Source of the DNA: Micromonospora sp. U21
GTDB taxonomy: Bacteria > Actinomycetota > Actinomycetes > Mycobacteriales > Micromonosporaceae
NCBI RefSeq assembly: GCF_018070045.1
Contig: NZ_JAGPYK010000028.1
Span: 1-64,000, forward strand
Direction of reading: 5' to 3'
Length of the DNA: 64,000 nt
Part shown: one piece after another, positions 32,686 through 43,813 of the stretch
Layout: each line of letters starts with the position of its first letter
Numbering within the stretch: the stretch's first letter is position 1
Notes under the pieces: model-generated
Seen by the model: only the letters and a program-made list of their open reading frames with translations
Database searches by the model: none
Told to the model about the DNA's origin: nothing
Program-made: the position numbers and the translations under genes

Positions 32686-33699
32686 TTACCGGCGGCGCGC
32701 CACCAGCCGGCGGGCCAGCGCGGCGGCGCTGCCCCAGATGCCGCGCCGGAACAACACCACGACCAGGACGAAGATGCCGCCGGTGACCAGGCCGATCGCC
32801 TCGAACCCGGAGAACGAGAGCCAGTCCTCCAGCCGGACCACGATCCCGGCGCCGAGCACGCCACCCCAGAGGGTGCCGATCCCGCCGAGCACCACCACGA
32901 TGACCGCCTTGCCGGAGGTGGTCCAGTGCAGCACGTCCAACGAGACGAACCGGTGGCCGACCGCGAACAGCCCGCCGCCGAGACCGGCGATGAACCCGGA
33001 GAGCACGAACGCGGTGAGCTTGTAGCGGTGCACCGGGTAGCCCAGCGCTCGGGCCCGGGCCGGGTTGTCCCGGATGCCGACCAGCACCCGGCCGAACGGC
33101 GAGTGCACGATCCGCCAGGCGGCGGCCAGCCCGAGCAGCACGATCGGCAGGATCGCGTAGTAGAAGTAGTAGTCGTCGGTGAGGTCCCAGCCGAACAGCT
33201 CGCGGGGCACCCCCTGCAGGCCGTTCTCGCCCTGCGTCACCGAGCGCCACTCGTTGGCGACGTAGTAGACCATCTGCGCGAAGGCCAGCGTCACCATGGC
33301 GAAGTAGATGCCGGTCCGCTTGACCGCCAGGTAGCCGATCGGCACCGCCAGCACGGCCGCGGCCAGCGCCCCGGCCAGCACCGCGAGCGGGAACGGCAGG
33401 CCGGCGTGGATCGCCACCAACCCGGTGACGTACGCCGAGGTGCCCCAGAACGCGGCGTGCCCGAACGACATCAGCCCGGTGAAGCCGAGCAGCAGGTCCA
33501 CCGCGACGGCGAACAGCGCCCAGCAGAGGATGTCCACCGCAACCGCCGGATAGAGGCCGTTGGGCAGCCAGGCCGCGGCGGCCAGCCCGACGGCGAGCAG
33601 CGCGTACCGAACCCAACCGGGGGCACGGGCCACGGCGACCAGCCCGGACGGCGGCGTGGCTCGGGGTACGTCGGCCGGGGTGTCCACGGTGCTGGTCAT
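32686..33699 (-). CDS. livM: Branched-chain amino-acid-type ABC transporter permease LivM
   Basis: A 337-aa permease with about ten helices; LLLGFTGLMSFGHAAFWGTSAYV is the LivM signature and LGGIGTLWGGVLGAG near the end is the conserved loop contacting the ATPase. About 35 unconserved residues precede TM1. Its ATG overlaps the livH stop (ATGA). Partner of LivH. Confidence 0.94.
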   Translation of the reverse strand: MTSTVDTPADVPRATPPSGLVAVARAPGWVRYALLAVGLAAAAWLPNGLYPAVAVDILCWALFAVAVDLLLGFTGLMSFGHAAFWGTSAYVTGLVAIHAGLPFPLAVLAGALAAAVLAVPIGYLAVKRTGIYFAMVTLAFAQMVYYVANEWRSVTQGENGLQGVPRELFGWDLTDDYYFYYAILPIVLLGLAAAWRIVHSPFGRVLVGIRDNPARARALGYPVHRYKLTAFVLSGFIAGLGGGLFAVGHRFVSLDVLHWTTSGKAVIVVVLGGIGTLWGGVLGAGIVVRLEDWLSFSGFEAIGLVTGGIFVLVVVLFRRGIWGSAAALARRLVARRR

Positions 33700-34573
33700 G
33701 CCGGCGCCTCCTCACGACCGAACAGGCCGGCCGGGCGCCAGAGCAGCACGACGGCCATCACGATGAAGACGATCGTCTGCGACACGATCGGGAAGTTGGA
33801 CAGGTAAGCCTCGCCCCACGCCTGGACCAGGCCGATGCCGAAGCCGGCGGCGACCGAGCCGAAGATCGAGCCCAGCCCGCCGATCACCACCACCGCGAAG
33901 ACCACGATGATCAGGTCCGCGCCCATCAGCGGGTTGACCGCGCGCATCGGCGCGGCCAGCACACCGGCCAGCCCGGCCAGCCCGATGCCGAAGCCGAAGA
34001 CCGGGGTCACCCAGCGTCCGACGTCGATACCGAACGCCCGGGTCAGGTCGGGCCGCTCGGTGGCGGCGCGGACCACCATGCCGATCCGGGTCCGGGTGAG
34101 CACCCACCACACGGCAACGCAGAGCAGCAGCGCGAAACCGAGGATGAACACCCGGTAGGTCGGGAAGTCGAAGAGTCCGAAGTTCACCGTCCCGCTCAAC
34201 AGCGACGGGGTGGCGTACGGGCTGGACTGCACGCCGTAGCGCAACTTCACCAGGTCCTGCAGGATCAGCGTCAGGCCGAAGGTGAGCAGGAAGTTGTAGA
34301 GCGGGTCGAGCCGGGTCAACCGGTGGATCACCGCGCGTTCCAGCGCCATGCCCAGCAGACCCAGCCCCACCGGCATGATCACCAGGGCCGCCCAGAACGG
34401 CACGCCCGCCTCGGTGAGCAGTACGTACGCGCCGAACGCGCCGAGCATGTAGAACGCGCCGTGGGCGAAGTTGACCACCCGCAGCATGCCGAAGATGACC
34501 GCGAGCCCGAGGGCGAGCAGGGCGTAGAACGCCCCGCTCACCAACCCGTTGAACGTGTTCTGCGCGAATCCGC

Positions 34574-34577
<4 letters not shown>
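33696..34577 (-). CDS. livH: Branched-chain amino-acid-type ABC transporter permease LivH
   Basis: A 293-aa permease, GTG start overlapping the livK stop. NGLVSGAFYALLALGLAVIFGMLRVVNFAHGAFYMLGAF is the LivH N-terminal signature; VVIGGLGSIFGSVAAGF is the cytoplasmic coupling loop. About eight helices. Complete. Confidence 0.95.
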
Positions 34578-35842
<1,265 letters not shown>

Positions 35843-35893
35843 GCTCACTCCATCCATTCCGCGCCTCATCGCGCGGGTCGTCGTTGAGACAAT

Positions 35894-36572
35894 TCAGATC
35901 CCGAGGTACGCCAGCAGCTCGCGTTCCCGCGAGCGCACCTCGGAGTTGTCCATCGCCTCGGCGACGCGTCCCTCGGCCAGCAGGTAGTGCCGGTCGGCGA
36001 CGCCGGTGGCGAAGTGCAGGTTCTGTTCGACCAGCAGCACGGTCACCCCGTGCCGCTTGGCTTCCCGCAGCAGGTCACCGACCTGCTGCACCAACAGTGG
36101 AGAGAGCCCCTCGGTGGGCTCGTCACAGAGCAGCAGCCGGGCGCCCATCCGCAGCACCCGGGCCAGCGCGAGCATCTGCTGCTCACCGCCGGAGAGCATG
36201 GTGGCCGCGGAGTCGCGCCGGGAGTAGAGGGCTGGGAACGCCTCGTACACGCGCTCCAGCGACCACGGGTCCGGGCCGACCCGGGGCGGCAGGGTGAGGT
36301 TCTCGGTCACGGTCAGCGTGGCGTAGCTGCCCCGGTCGTCGGGCACCCAGCCCAGCCCGAGCCGGGCACGCCGGTGCGCCGGCAGCTTCCCGACGTCCCG
36401 CCCGTCCAACTCGACCGTGCCGCGCTGGCCGGAGTGCAGCCCCATCACGCAGCGCAGCAGGGTGGACTTGCCGGCGCCGTTGCGCCCGACCAGGGTGACC
36501 ACCTCGCCGGCGGCGACCTCCAGGCTGACGTCCCGCAGCACCTGCGCCTCGCCGTACCAGGCGGACAGGTTC

Positions 36573-36586
<14 letters not shown>
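35894..36586 (-). CDS. livF: ABC transporter ATP-binding protein LivF
   Basis: A 230-aa ATPase. Walker A GRNGAGKST at 34-42, Q-loop region VPDDRG, signature LSGGEQQMLALARVL, Walker B LLLCDEPTEGLSP, H-loop VEQN. The EGLSP after Walker B is typical of LivF. It overlaps livG by 14 bases. Confidence 0.95.
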
Positions 36587-37334
<748 letters not shown>

Positions 37335-37372
37335 CGCCTCATCCTCCGCAGGGTCGCGGCGACGTCCGATCG

Positions 37373-37411
37373 GTGACCGCGGTCACAGGGCCGTCGCGTG
37401 GAGGAAACCTA
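37373..37411 (-). promoter_or_regulatory. Candidate promoter and palindromic operator of the liv operon
   Basis: Perfect 14-bp palindrome GTGACCGCGGTCAC at 37373-37386, 39 bases before livG. Upstream on the minus strand TAGGTT (37411-37406) can serve as -10, placing the palindrome just inside the transcript start. No regulator gene is adjacent. Confidence 0.45.
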
Positions 37412-37557
37412 CGGCCGGCCCTGCGAGTCGAGCCATGTCGATGGCATCCATATTCAGCCGGCAGGAGACGTGTGCGGACCCCACTCCCCGACGTAACCGA
37501 CTTGACCGAGCCCCCTAATTTAATGATCCACACAGCCCATCGAAAGGCCCCCAACCC

Positions 37558-38415
37558 ATGCCTGTCGGCTTCACCATGGCGATCGTCTTCGCCGTCGCCC
37601 TGGCGGTCTGCGCCGTCCTGGCGCTCGTCGCCCCGAGAAGCGCGGTGAAGCGCACGGCCGCCCTCGCGGCGCTCGGCTGCCTCGCCGTCACGCTGCTGAT
37701 CGGCGTCGCCTCCAGCGCCCACTCCGTACCGATCCGCTCGGTCGGCATCGTCACCAGCTTCGGCAAGCCCACCGGTGAGGTGACCGGCTCGGGCCTGAAG
37801 TGGGTGGCGCCCTGGCAGAAGGTCGGCGAGTGGGACGCGGGCCGGCAGAAGTACGACCACATCGGCGGCAACAACTGCGTGCGGGTCCGCACCGGCACGC
37901 TCGCCGACGCCTGCGTCGAGGTGCTCATCGAGTGGCAGGTCAAGCCGGAGAACGCGCCGAAGCAGTTCATGGACTACAAGGGAGACTTCACCAGCTTCCG
38001 TGGCCAGCGGGTGGGCGTGCAGCTCGACAGCGCGGTCAACGACGCGTTCGCCGCGTACAACCCGCTGGAGAAGATCGACGCCCAGACCGGTGACCTCAAC
38101 GTCGACCTGAAGCCCTTCGCGACGAACATCAAGACCAGCGCGGACACCCGGCTCGCCGCCGACGTGGACATCCTCTCGGTGACCATCACCCGGGTGAACC
38201 ACGACGAGAAGACCGAGGGCAACATCCGGGCCTTCCAGGACAAGCTCGCTCAGACTCGCAACCTGGAGCAGGACCGCAAGAACGCCGAGATCTCCAAGCA
38301 GATCACCGAGACCAACGCGAAGGTCGACAAGGTGACCCGCTGCCTGGAGATCGCCGAGAAGAACGGCGCCAACCCGGGGCTGTGCATCAACCCGGGCATC
38401 GTCACCGGCAAGTGA
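37558..38415 (+). CDS. SPFH/band-7 (prohibitin-like) membrane protein
   Basis: A 285-aa protein. Two N-terminal hydrophobic segments (about 5-25 and 33-52), then a band-7 domain: VGIVTSFGKPTGEVTGSGLKWVAPWQKV, the LNVDLKPFATNIKTSADTRLAADVDILSVTITRV core, and a coiled-coil-prone stretch rich in K/E/Q (NLEQDRKNAEISKQITETNAKVDKV). Such proteins organise membrane microdomains. No NfeD-like protease gene is next to it. A/T-rich TAATTTAAT precedes it, likely the promoter -10 region. Confidence 0.85.
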   Translation: MPVGFTMAIVFAVALAVCAVLALVAPRSAVKRTAALAALGCLAVTLLIGVASSAHSVPIRSVGIVTSFGKPTGEVTGSGLKWVAPWQKVGEWDAGRQKYDHIGGNNCVRVRTGTLADACVEVLIEWQVKPENAPKQFMDYKGDFTSFRGQRVGVQLDSAVNDAFAAYNPLEKIDAQTGDLNVDLKPFATNIKTSADTRLAADVDILSVTITRVNHDEKTEGNIRAFQDKLAQTRNLEQDRKNAEISKQITETNAKVDKVTRCLEIAEKNGANPGLCINPGIVTGK

Positions 38416-38454
38416 CCGGGACCGGCCCACCCGCTCCGGGTGGGGCCGGGTCAC
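38412..38454. terminator. Hairpin terminator between convergent SPFH and alcohol dehydrogenase genes
   Basis: Long imperfect stem: GTGACC/GGTCAC outer pairs and CCGGCCCACCC / GGGTGGGGCCGG inner pairs. The SPFH stop codon lies at its 5' foot. Confidence 0.75.
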
Positions 38455-38515
38455 CGACGGCTCCTCGACGGCTACGCCGCGCTGATCAAACGACCGTCGC
38501 CGGCCGACCCGCGGC

Positions 38516-39658
38516 TCAGTCCGGGAAGCTGACCACCCAGCGGGCGCCCTCGCCCCGGGCCAGCCGGTCGAACGCGGCCGGCGCCTCGTCGAGGGTGACC
38601 ACCCCGCTGACCAGCGGTGACAGGTCCAGCGTGCCGTCGAGTGCGGCCCGGGCCAGCTCGGGCACCTCCCGGTCCGGGTCGGACGAGCCGTACACCGAGG
38701 AGCGCAGCGTACGCGCGGAGTGGAAGATGTCCAACGCGCCGAAGCTGACCATGTCGTCCTTCGCGCCCATGCCGACCACGGTCACCGCTCCCCCGCGCCG
38801 GGTGAGCCGCCAGGCAGCGCGGATGGTGGCGGCGCGGCCGACGCACTCGAAGGCGTGGTCGACGCCCCGGCTCTCGGTGCGCGCCCGTACCTCCTTGGAG
38901 AGCCGATCGTCGGAGAGCAGGAAGTCGGTCGCGCCGGCGGCGAGCGCCAGGTCCCGCTTCGCCTCGGCGACGTCGACGGCGAGGATCGGCGTGGCGCCGG
39001 CCCGGCGGGCGGCGGTGAGCACGGCGAGCCCGACCCCACCGAGCCCGATCACCGCCACGGACTCGCCGGTGGCCACCCGGGCGGTGTTGCGGACCGCGCC
39101 GGCGCCGGTGAGCACCGCACAGCCGAGCAGGGCGGCCCGCTCGGGGGGCAGCCCGGCGGGGATCGGGATGACGGCGCTCTCGGGCACCACGACCGCCTCG
39201 GCGAGCGCGCCGAGGCCGAGGGTCAGGTGCAGCGGGACACCGTCGTCGGTCTCGCCCCGCGGCATCGTCGGGGCGGTGGTGTCGGCGCAGAGCCACGGCT
39301 CGTCGTGCTGACACCACCAGCAGGTCCGGCAGGCCGGCGCCCAGTTGAGCACCACCGGAGTGCCGACCGCCACCCGGACGCCCGGCCCGGTCTCGGCCAC
39401 CACGCCGGTCGCCTCGTGCCCGAGCACCAGCGGAAACCTCGCGGCGAGTGTGCCGTTCACCATGGACAGATCGGAATGGCAGACGCCGGCCGCCCGGATC
39501 GTCACCCGTAGCTCGCCGGGGCCGGGCGCGGGCAGGCGTACCCGCTCGACCCGCAGGTCGGCGCCGGACCCGCGCGCGACCAGCGCGCGGACGGTGACCG
39601 GCACGGCCGCCGGCTCGGTGCCGCCCGCCGGCGCGGCCGTCGGCTCAGCGCCGCTCAC
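38516..39658 (-). CDS. Zinc-dependent alcohol dehydrogenase (MDR, class III-like)
   Basis: A 380-aa medium-chain dehydrogenase. Catalytic zinc: Cys in AAGVCHSDL and GHEATGV; structural zinc: CRTCWWCQHDEPWLC (C-x2-C-x2-C-x7-C). NAD motif IGLGGVGLAVLTAARRAGA. GTG start overlaps the aldehyde dehydrogenase stop codon (GTGA), so the two are made together. Oxidises an alcohol to the aldehyde that the partner then converts to the acid. About 20 extra N-terminal residues are low-complexity. Confidence 0.92.
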   Translation of the reverse strand: MSGAEPTAAPAGGTEPAAVPVTVRALVARGSGADLRVERVRLPAPGPGELRVTIRAAGVCHSDLSMVNGTLAARFPLVLGHEATGVVAETGPGVRVAVGTPVVLNWAPACRTCWWCQHDEPWLCADTTAPTMPRGETDDGVPLHLTLGLGALAEAVVVPESAVIPIPAGLPPERAALLGCAVLTGAGAVRNTARVATGESVAVIGLGGVGLAVLTAARRAGATPILAVDVAEAKRDLALAAGATDFLLSDDRLSKEVRARTESRGVDHAFECVGRAATIRAAWRLTRRGGAVTVVGMGAKDDMVSFGALDIFHSARTLRSSVYGSSDPDREVPELARAALDGTLDLSPLVSGVVTLDEAPAAFDRLARGEGARWVVSFPD

Positions 39659-41112
39659 CGCTGGATCGCCTTCAGCTCGCAGAACTCGGCCAGCCCGTGC
39701 ACGCCCAGCTCCCGGCCGAGGCCGGACTGCTTGTAGCCGCCGAACGGGGCGAGCGGGTTGAACGGGGCGCCGTTGATGTCGACGGCGCCGGTACGCAGCC
39801 GCCGGGCCACCGCGAGCGCCGCGTCGGTGTCGGCGGACCACACCGCGCCGGCCAGCCCGTACTTCGAGTTGTTGGCGATGGCCACCGCCTCGTCGGTGTC
39901 GGCGAACGGGATGACGGCGAGCACCGGCCCGAAGACCTCCTGCTGGGCGAGCGCGCTGTCCGGGTGCACGTCGGCGAAGACGGTCGGGGCGACGAAGTGG
40001 CCCTGGGCGGGCACCGGGGCGTCCGGGCCACCGGCGACCAGCCGGGCGCCGTCGGCGAGAGCCCGGTCGACGTGGCCGCGGACCCGCTCGGCCTGGGCCG
40101 CGGAGACCAGGGGGCCGAGCCGGGTGGCCGGGTCGAATGGGTCGCCGAGGCGGTAGCCGGCCACCGCCGTGGCGATCAGGTCGAGCGCCTCGGCGTACCG
40201 GTCGCGGTGCACCAGCATCCGGGTCCACGCGGTGCAGGTCTGGCCGGAGTTGAGCAGGGCGTTGCCGACGCCGACCTTGACCGCGGTGGCCAGGTCGGCG
40301 TCGGGGAGGATCACGTTGGCGGACTTGCCGCCCAACTCCAGCGCGACGCGGGCGATCCGGTCGGCGGCGAGGCGCATGATCCGCGCACCGGTGGCGGTGG
40401 AGCCGGTGAACGAGACCAGGTCGACGTCGGGGTGCCCGGCGAGCGCCTCGCCGACCACCGGGCCGGTGCCGGGGACCAGGTTGAGCACACCCGGCGGCAG
40501 CCCGGCCTCGGTGACCGCGTCGAAGAGCAGGTACGCGGTCAGCGGGGTCAGCTCGCTGGGCTTGAGCACCACCGTGCAGCCGGCGGCCAGCGCGGGGGCC
40601 AGCTTCGCCATCACCTGGTGCAGCGGGTAGTTCCACGGGGTGATGGCGCCGACGACGCCGATCGGCTCGCGGACGACGAGGGAGTTGCCGATGCTCTCCT
40701 CGACCGGTGGTCGCGCGGCGAGCGCGACGTGGTCGCGCAGCACGGTCAGTGGTAGCCCGACCTGCACCCGGGTGGCGAGCTTGAGCGGGGCACCCAACTC
40801 CACGGCGATGGTGCGGGCGAGGTCGTCGGCGCGCGCGGCGAGCGCGATGTGCAGCCGGTCCAGGCACGCGGAACGCTCGGCCGGGGCGGCGGCCGACCAG
40901 CCGGGGAAGGCGGCACGGGCCGCGGCCACGGCCCGGTCCACATCCGTCGGGGTGCCGGCGGGCACCTGCCCGATCAGCTCACCGGTGCTCGGGCTCTCCA
41001 CATCGATCACGTCGCCGCCGGTGGACCGGGTCCACTCGCCGGCGATGTGCAGGTGGCGCCGGAGGCGCAGGGCGTCGGGCAGCAGCCGCGACGGCGGGGC
41101 GGCGAGGTCCAT
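39655..41112 (-). CDS. NAD(P)-dependent aldehyde dehydrogenase
   Basis: A 485-aa ALDH. GAITPWNYPLHQVMAKLAPALAAGCTVVLKPSE, FTGSTATG cofactor loop, catalytic Glu in LELGGKSAN, and catalytic Cys in NSGQTCTAWTR are all present; C-terminus PFGGYKQSGLGRELG is intact. Co-translated with the alcohol dehydrogenase. Aldehyde substrate unknown; neighbouring acyl-CoA dehydrogenase and TetR suggest a lipid or branched alcohol pathway. Confidence 0.94.
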   Translation of the reverse strand: MDLAAPPSRLLPDALRLRRHLHIAGEWTRSTGGDVIDVESPSTGELIGQVPAGTPTDVDRAVAAARAAFPGWSAAAPAERSACLDRLHIALAARADDLARTIAVELGAPLKLATRVQVGLPLTVLRDHVALAARPPVEESIGNSLVVREPIGVVGAITPWNYPLHQVMAKLAPALAAGCTVVLKPSELTPLTAYLLFDAVTEAGLPPGVLNLVPGTGPVVGEALAGHPDVDLVSFTGSTATGARIMRLAADRIARVALELGGKSANVILPDADLATAVKVGVGNALLNSGQTCTAWTRMLVHRDRYAEALDLIATAVAGYRLGDPFDPATRLGPLVSAAQAERVRGHVDRALADGARLVAGGPDAPVPAQGHFVAPTVFADVHPDSALAQQEVFGPVLAVIPFADTDEAVAIANNSKYGLAGAVWSADTDAALAVARRLRTGAVDINGAPFNPLAPFGGYKQSGLGRELGVHGLAEFCELKAIQR

Positions 41113-41168
41113 GTCGTCCCTTCGGGGGTGGGCGATGGGCGATGAAACTAGCGCTGGGAGTTTCGACG

Positions 41169-41834
41169 CTACCCGCTGGGCCGGACGGACTCCACCGGGT
41201 CGAGGGTGCCGACGGTGCGGGCGTACTCGGCGGCCAGGCCGTGCAGCAGGGCGTCCAGGCCGAGGGCGAACGCGCCCTCGTCCACGCTCTGCTGGTGCTC
41301 GGCGAGCCGGTGGGCCTGGCGCAGGTGCGGGTAGTGCGCGGCGTACAGCTCGGGATCCTCGACGAAGCCGCGGGCGAACGACCCGAGCGCCGACCCGGCC
41401 ACGAAGTAGCGCAGCGCCGCGCCGATGTGGGTGGCCCGAGCCGGCGGCCAGCCGGCGCGCACCAGCCCGCCGTAGACCGCGTCGGCCATGGCCAGCGCGG
41501 CCGGCCGCCGCCCGGGCCCCTGGGCCAGGTACGGCACGATGTTCGGGTGCGCGGTGAGCGCCCGCCGGTACGACCAGGCCCAGTCGCGCAGCGCGGCGGC
41601 CCAGTCCCGGCTGGCGAAGCCACCGGTGTCGACGGCGGCGGTGACCGTGTCGGCGACCGCGTCCAGGATCTCGTCCTTGGTGGCGAAGTGGTTGTAGAGC
41701 GAGGGGCCGCGCACGCCCAGCTCGGCGGCGAGCCGGCGGGTGGAGAACGCCGGCAGGCCCTCGGCGTCGATCACCGCGGTGGCGGTCTCGACGATGAGCT
41801 GCCGGGTGAGCCGGGGCTGGCGTGGTCGGGGCAC
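41169..41834 (-). CDS. TetR-family transcriptional regulator
   Basis: A 221-aa regulator. HTH FSTRRLAAELGVRGPSLYNHFATKDEILDAV and a C-terminal TetR_C_1-like domain. GTG 41834 has GAGGAG 4 bases upstream; a TTG 14 codons earlier has none. Divergent from the acyl-CoA dehydrogenase and upstream of the aldehyde/alcohol dehydrogenase genes on its own strand. The gap holds AAACT...AGTTT (41876-41894) around TAGTTT, a candidate operator/-10 for the dehydrogenase. Confidence 0.9.
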   Translation of the reverse strand: MPRPRQPRLTRQLIVETATAVIDAEGLPAFSTRRLAAELGVRGPSLYNHFATKDEILDAVADTVTAAVDTGGFASRDWAAALRDWAWSYRRALTAHPNIVPYLAQGPGRRPAALAMADAVYGGLVRAGWPPARATHIGAALRYFVAGSALGSFARGFVEDPELYAAHYPHLRQAHRLAEHQQSVDEGAFALGLDALLHGLAAEYARTVGTLDPVESVRPSG

Positions 41835-41931
41835 TGCGCTCCTCGCGGTCTCGGCCGTGGGGTCTGGACGCGGCAAAACTTACACCGCTAGTTTAAGGGT
41901 GACCGGCAGCACCGACGCCAGGAGGACCACC

Positions 41932-43104
41932 GTGGACTTTTCGCTGACCGACGAGGAGCGGGCGGTGCGGGACACCGTCCGGTCGTTCATCCGCCGCGAG
42001 GTGATGCCGCTGGAGGCGGAGGTGCTCCGGCGGGAGCGGGCGCACCAGCCGGGCCTGGACCACTCCGAGCTGCGCGAGCTGCAACTCAAGGCGCGCAAGT
42101 TCGGTTTCTGGGGCCTGGCCACGCCGGAGGAGTACGGCGGGATGGACCTGCCGGCCGTGCTCCAGTCGCTGATCTGGACCGAACTGGGCCACACGTTCGT
42201 ACCGTTCCGCTTCGGCGGCGAGGCGGACAACATCCTGTTCCACGCCACCGAGGAGCAGAAGCGGGAGTTCCTCATCCCGACCATCGAGGGCGAGCGGCGC
42301 TCCTGCTTCGCGATCACCGAGCCGGGGGCCGGCTCGGACGCGGCGAACATCCGGCTGTCGGCCCGCCGCGACGGCGACGACTGGATCCTCGACGGCGAGA
42401 AGACGTTCATCACCGGTGGCAACGACGCCGACTTCGCCATCGTGGTGGCGGTGACCGACCGGGAGAAGGGCGCCCGCAACGGCGGCGCCACCGCGTTCCT
42501 GGTCGACCGGTCGATGGGCTGGCGCTCGGAGTTCATCCAGACCATGGGCGAGGGCGGGCCCGCGTCGCTGATCTTCGATGACGTCCGCGTGCCGCACCGC
42601 AACATCCTCGGCGAGATCGGGCAGGGCTTCACGCTGGGCATGGAGTGGATCGGCAAGGGCCGCTACACCATTCCGTCGCATGCCATCGGCATCGCCGAGC
42701 GGGTCCTGCAGATGGCGATCGACCACGCCAACACCCGGGAGACGTTCGGCTCGAAGATCGGCACCAACCAGGCCATCCAGTGGATGATCGCCGACTCGGA
42801 GACCGAGCTGGAGGCGGCCCGCTGGCTCGTGTTGAAGTCGGCGTGGACGGTCGACCAGGGCATGGATCCCCGGCACGCATCGTCGATGGGCAAGCTCTAC
42901 GGCGCCGGCATGGTCAACCGGGTGGTCGACCGGGTGCTCCAGATCCACGGCGGCATGGGCTACACCCGTGAGCTGCCCATCGAGCGCTGGTACCGGCAGG
43001 TCCGGCTCTACCGGATCTTCGAGGGCACCGACGAGATGCAGCGCCTGATCATCTCGCGGGACCTGCTGCGCGGGTACACGAAAATCGGCGGCCACCTCGC
43101 CTGA
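41932..43104 (+). CDS. Acyl-CoA dehydrogenase
   Basis: A 390-aa flavoprotein. GTG start follows AGGAGG. Flavin/substrate motif CFAITEPGAGSD, the TFITGGNDAD strand, and C-terminal HGGMGYTRELPIERWYR plus YRIFEGTDEMQRLIISRDLL with the catalytic Glu in FEGT. Introduces the alpha-beta double bond in acyl-CoA, passing electrons to ETF. The subgroup often uses branched or medium chains. Probably repressed by the divergent TetR protein. Confidence 0.94.
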   Translation: MDFSLTDEERAVRDTVRSFIRREVMPLEAEVLRRERAHQPGLDHSELRELQLKARKFGFWGLATPEEYGGMDLPAVLQSLIWTELGHTFVPFRFGGEADNILFHATEEQKREFLIPTIEGERRSCFAITEPGAGSDAANIRLSARRDGDDWILDGEKTFITGGNDADFAIVVAVTDREKGARNGGATAFLVDRSMGWRSEFIQTMGEGGPASLIFDDVRVPHRNILGEIGQGFTLGMEWIGKGRYTIPSHAIGIAERVLQMAIDHANTRETFGSKIGTNQAIQWMIADSETELEAARWLVLKSAWTVDQGMDPRHASSMGKLYGAGMVNRVVDRVLQIHGGMGYTRELPIERWYRQVRLYRIFEGTDEMQRLIISRDLLRGYTKIGGHLA

Positions 43105-43198
43105 GCCGCAGTGTCCGCCTCCTGACTGACGTGCAACGGGACAGGGCCGCCGAACGTGTTTCCGGCACAACCCGCCCGCCCAGCCAGAGGGGATGCGC

Positions 43199-43720
43199 AT
43201 GTTCCTACGATTCAGGGCCGCTGCGATGGCGATGGTCGTCGCCACGATCGGCACTGTCGCCATCTCGGTCGCACCAGCGTCCGCCAGCGTGAGCCAGGGG
43301 TACGTCGCGGGCTCGGGCACCTGGACCGACGACTGGGGGGACGAGGGCCCCATCTCCGCGTCGACGCGCTCGTACAGCAACGTGGTCGCCATGTGGCAGA
43401 CGATCCTGAAGGCCGAGGGCTACCTCGCCGCCTCCGGCGTCGACTGCCGGTTCGGGCCGGCGACGACGGCCGCCACCAAGCGGTGGCAGCGCGACCGAGG
43501 TCTGGTCAGCGACGGCGTCGTCGGTCCCAAAACCTTCGCCAAGGCGGCCACCCGCCTCCGCCTCTACGAGGGCGAGAGATGGTTCTACTACGACGGGCTC
43601 GGCACCAACTTCGCCTACTTCGGCCGGCGCGCGGACGGCAGGTGGGACATCCCCGCCGGGCCCGACCTGGAGTGGGGAATGCTCTCCTACACCTCCGCGA
43701 ACCTGAGCGTCTGTTCCTGA
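43199..43720 (+). CDS. Secreted peptidoglycan-binding-domain protein
   Basis: About 173 aa. Signal peptide ends near APASA|SVS. Residues about 55-115 form a PG_binding_1 domain: NVVAMWQTILKAEGYLAASGVDCRFGPATTAATKRWQRDRGLVSDGVVGPKTFAKA. The remaining 55 residues are aromatic-rich (RWFYYDGLGTNFAYFGRR) and end in a Cys. No catalytic domain, so it may target or anchor to the wall, or bind a partner. Start at ATG 43199, 6 bases after AGAGGGG; ATG 43193 is in frame. Confidence 0.82.
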   Translation: MFLRFRAAAMAMVVATIGTVAISVAPASASVSQGYVAGSGTWTDDWGDEGPISASTRSYSNVVAMWQTILKAEGYLAASGVDCRFGPATTAATKRWQRDRGLVSDGVVGPKTFAKAATRLRLYEGERWFYYDGLGTNFAYFGRRADGRWDIPAGPDLEWGMLSYTSANLSVCS

Positions 43721-43737
43721 CCACCACGGCGATCGCG

Positions 43738-43770
43738 GGCCGGCCGTGACCCCGCAGGGCACGGCCGGCC
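43738..43770. terminator. Hairpin terminator between convergent genes
   Basis: Perfect 11-bp stem GGCCGGCCGTG / CACGGCCGGCC (43738-43748, 43760-43770), 11-base loop, between the wall-binding protein and the aminotransferase. Confidence 0.75.
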
Positions 43771-43813
43771 GGTCCGGCTCACCGGTGCTTCGGTGGGCCG
43801 CCCGTTGGCGGGC

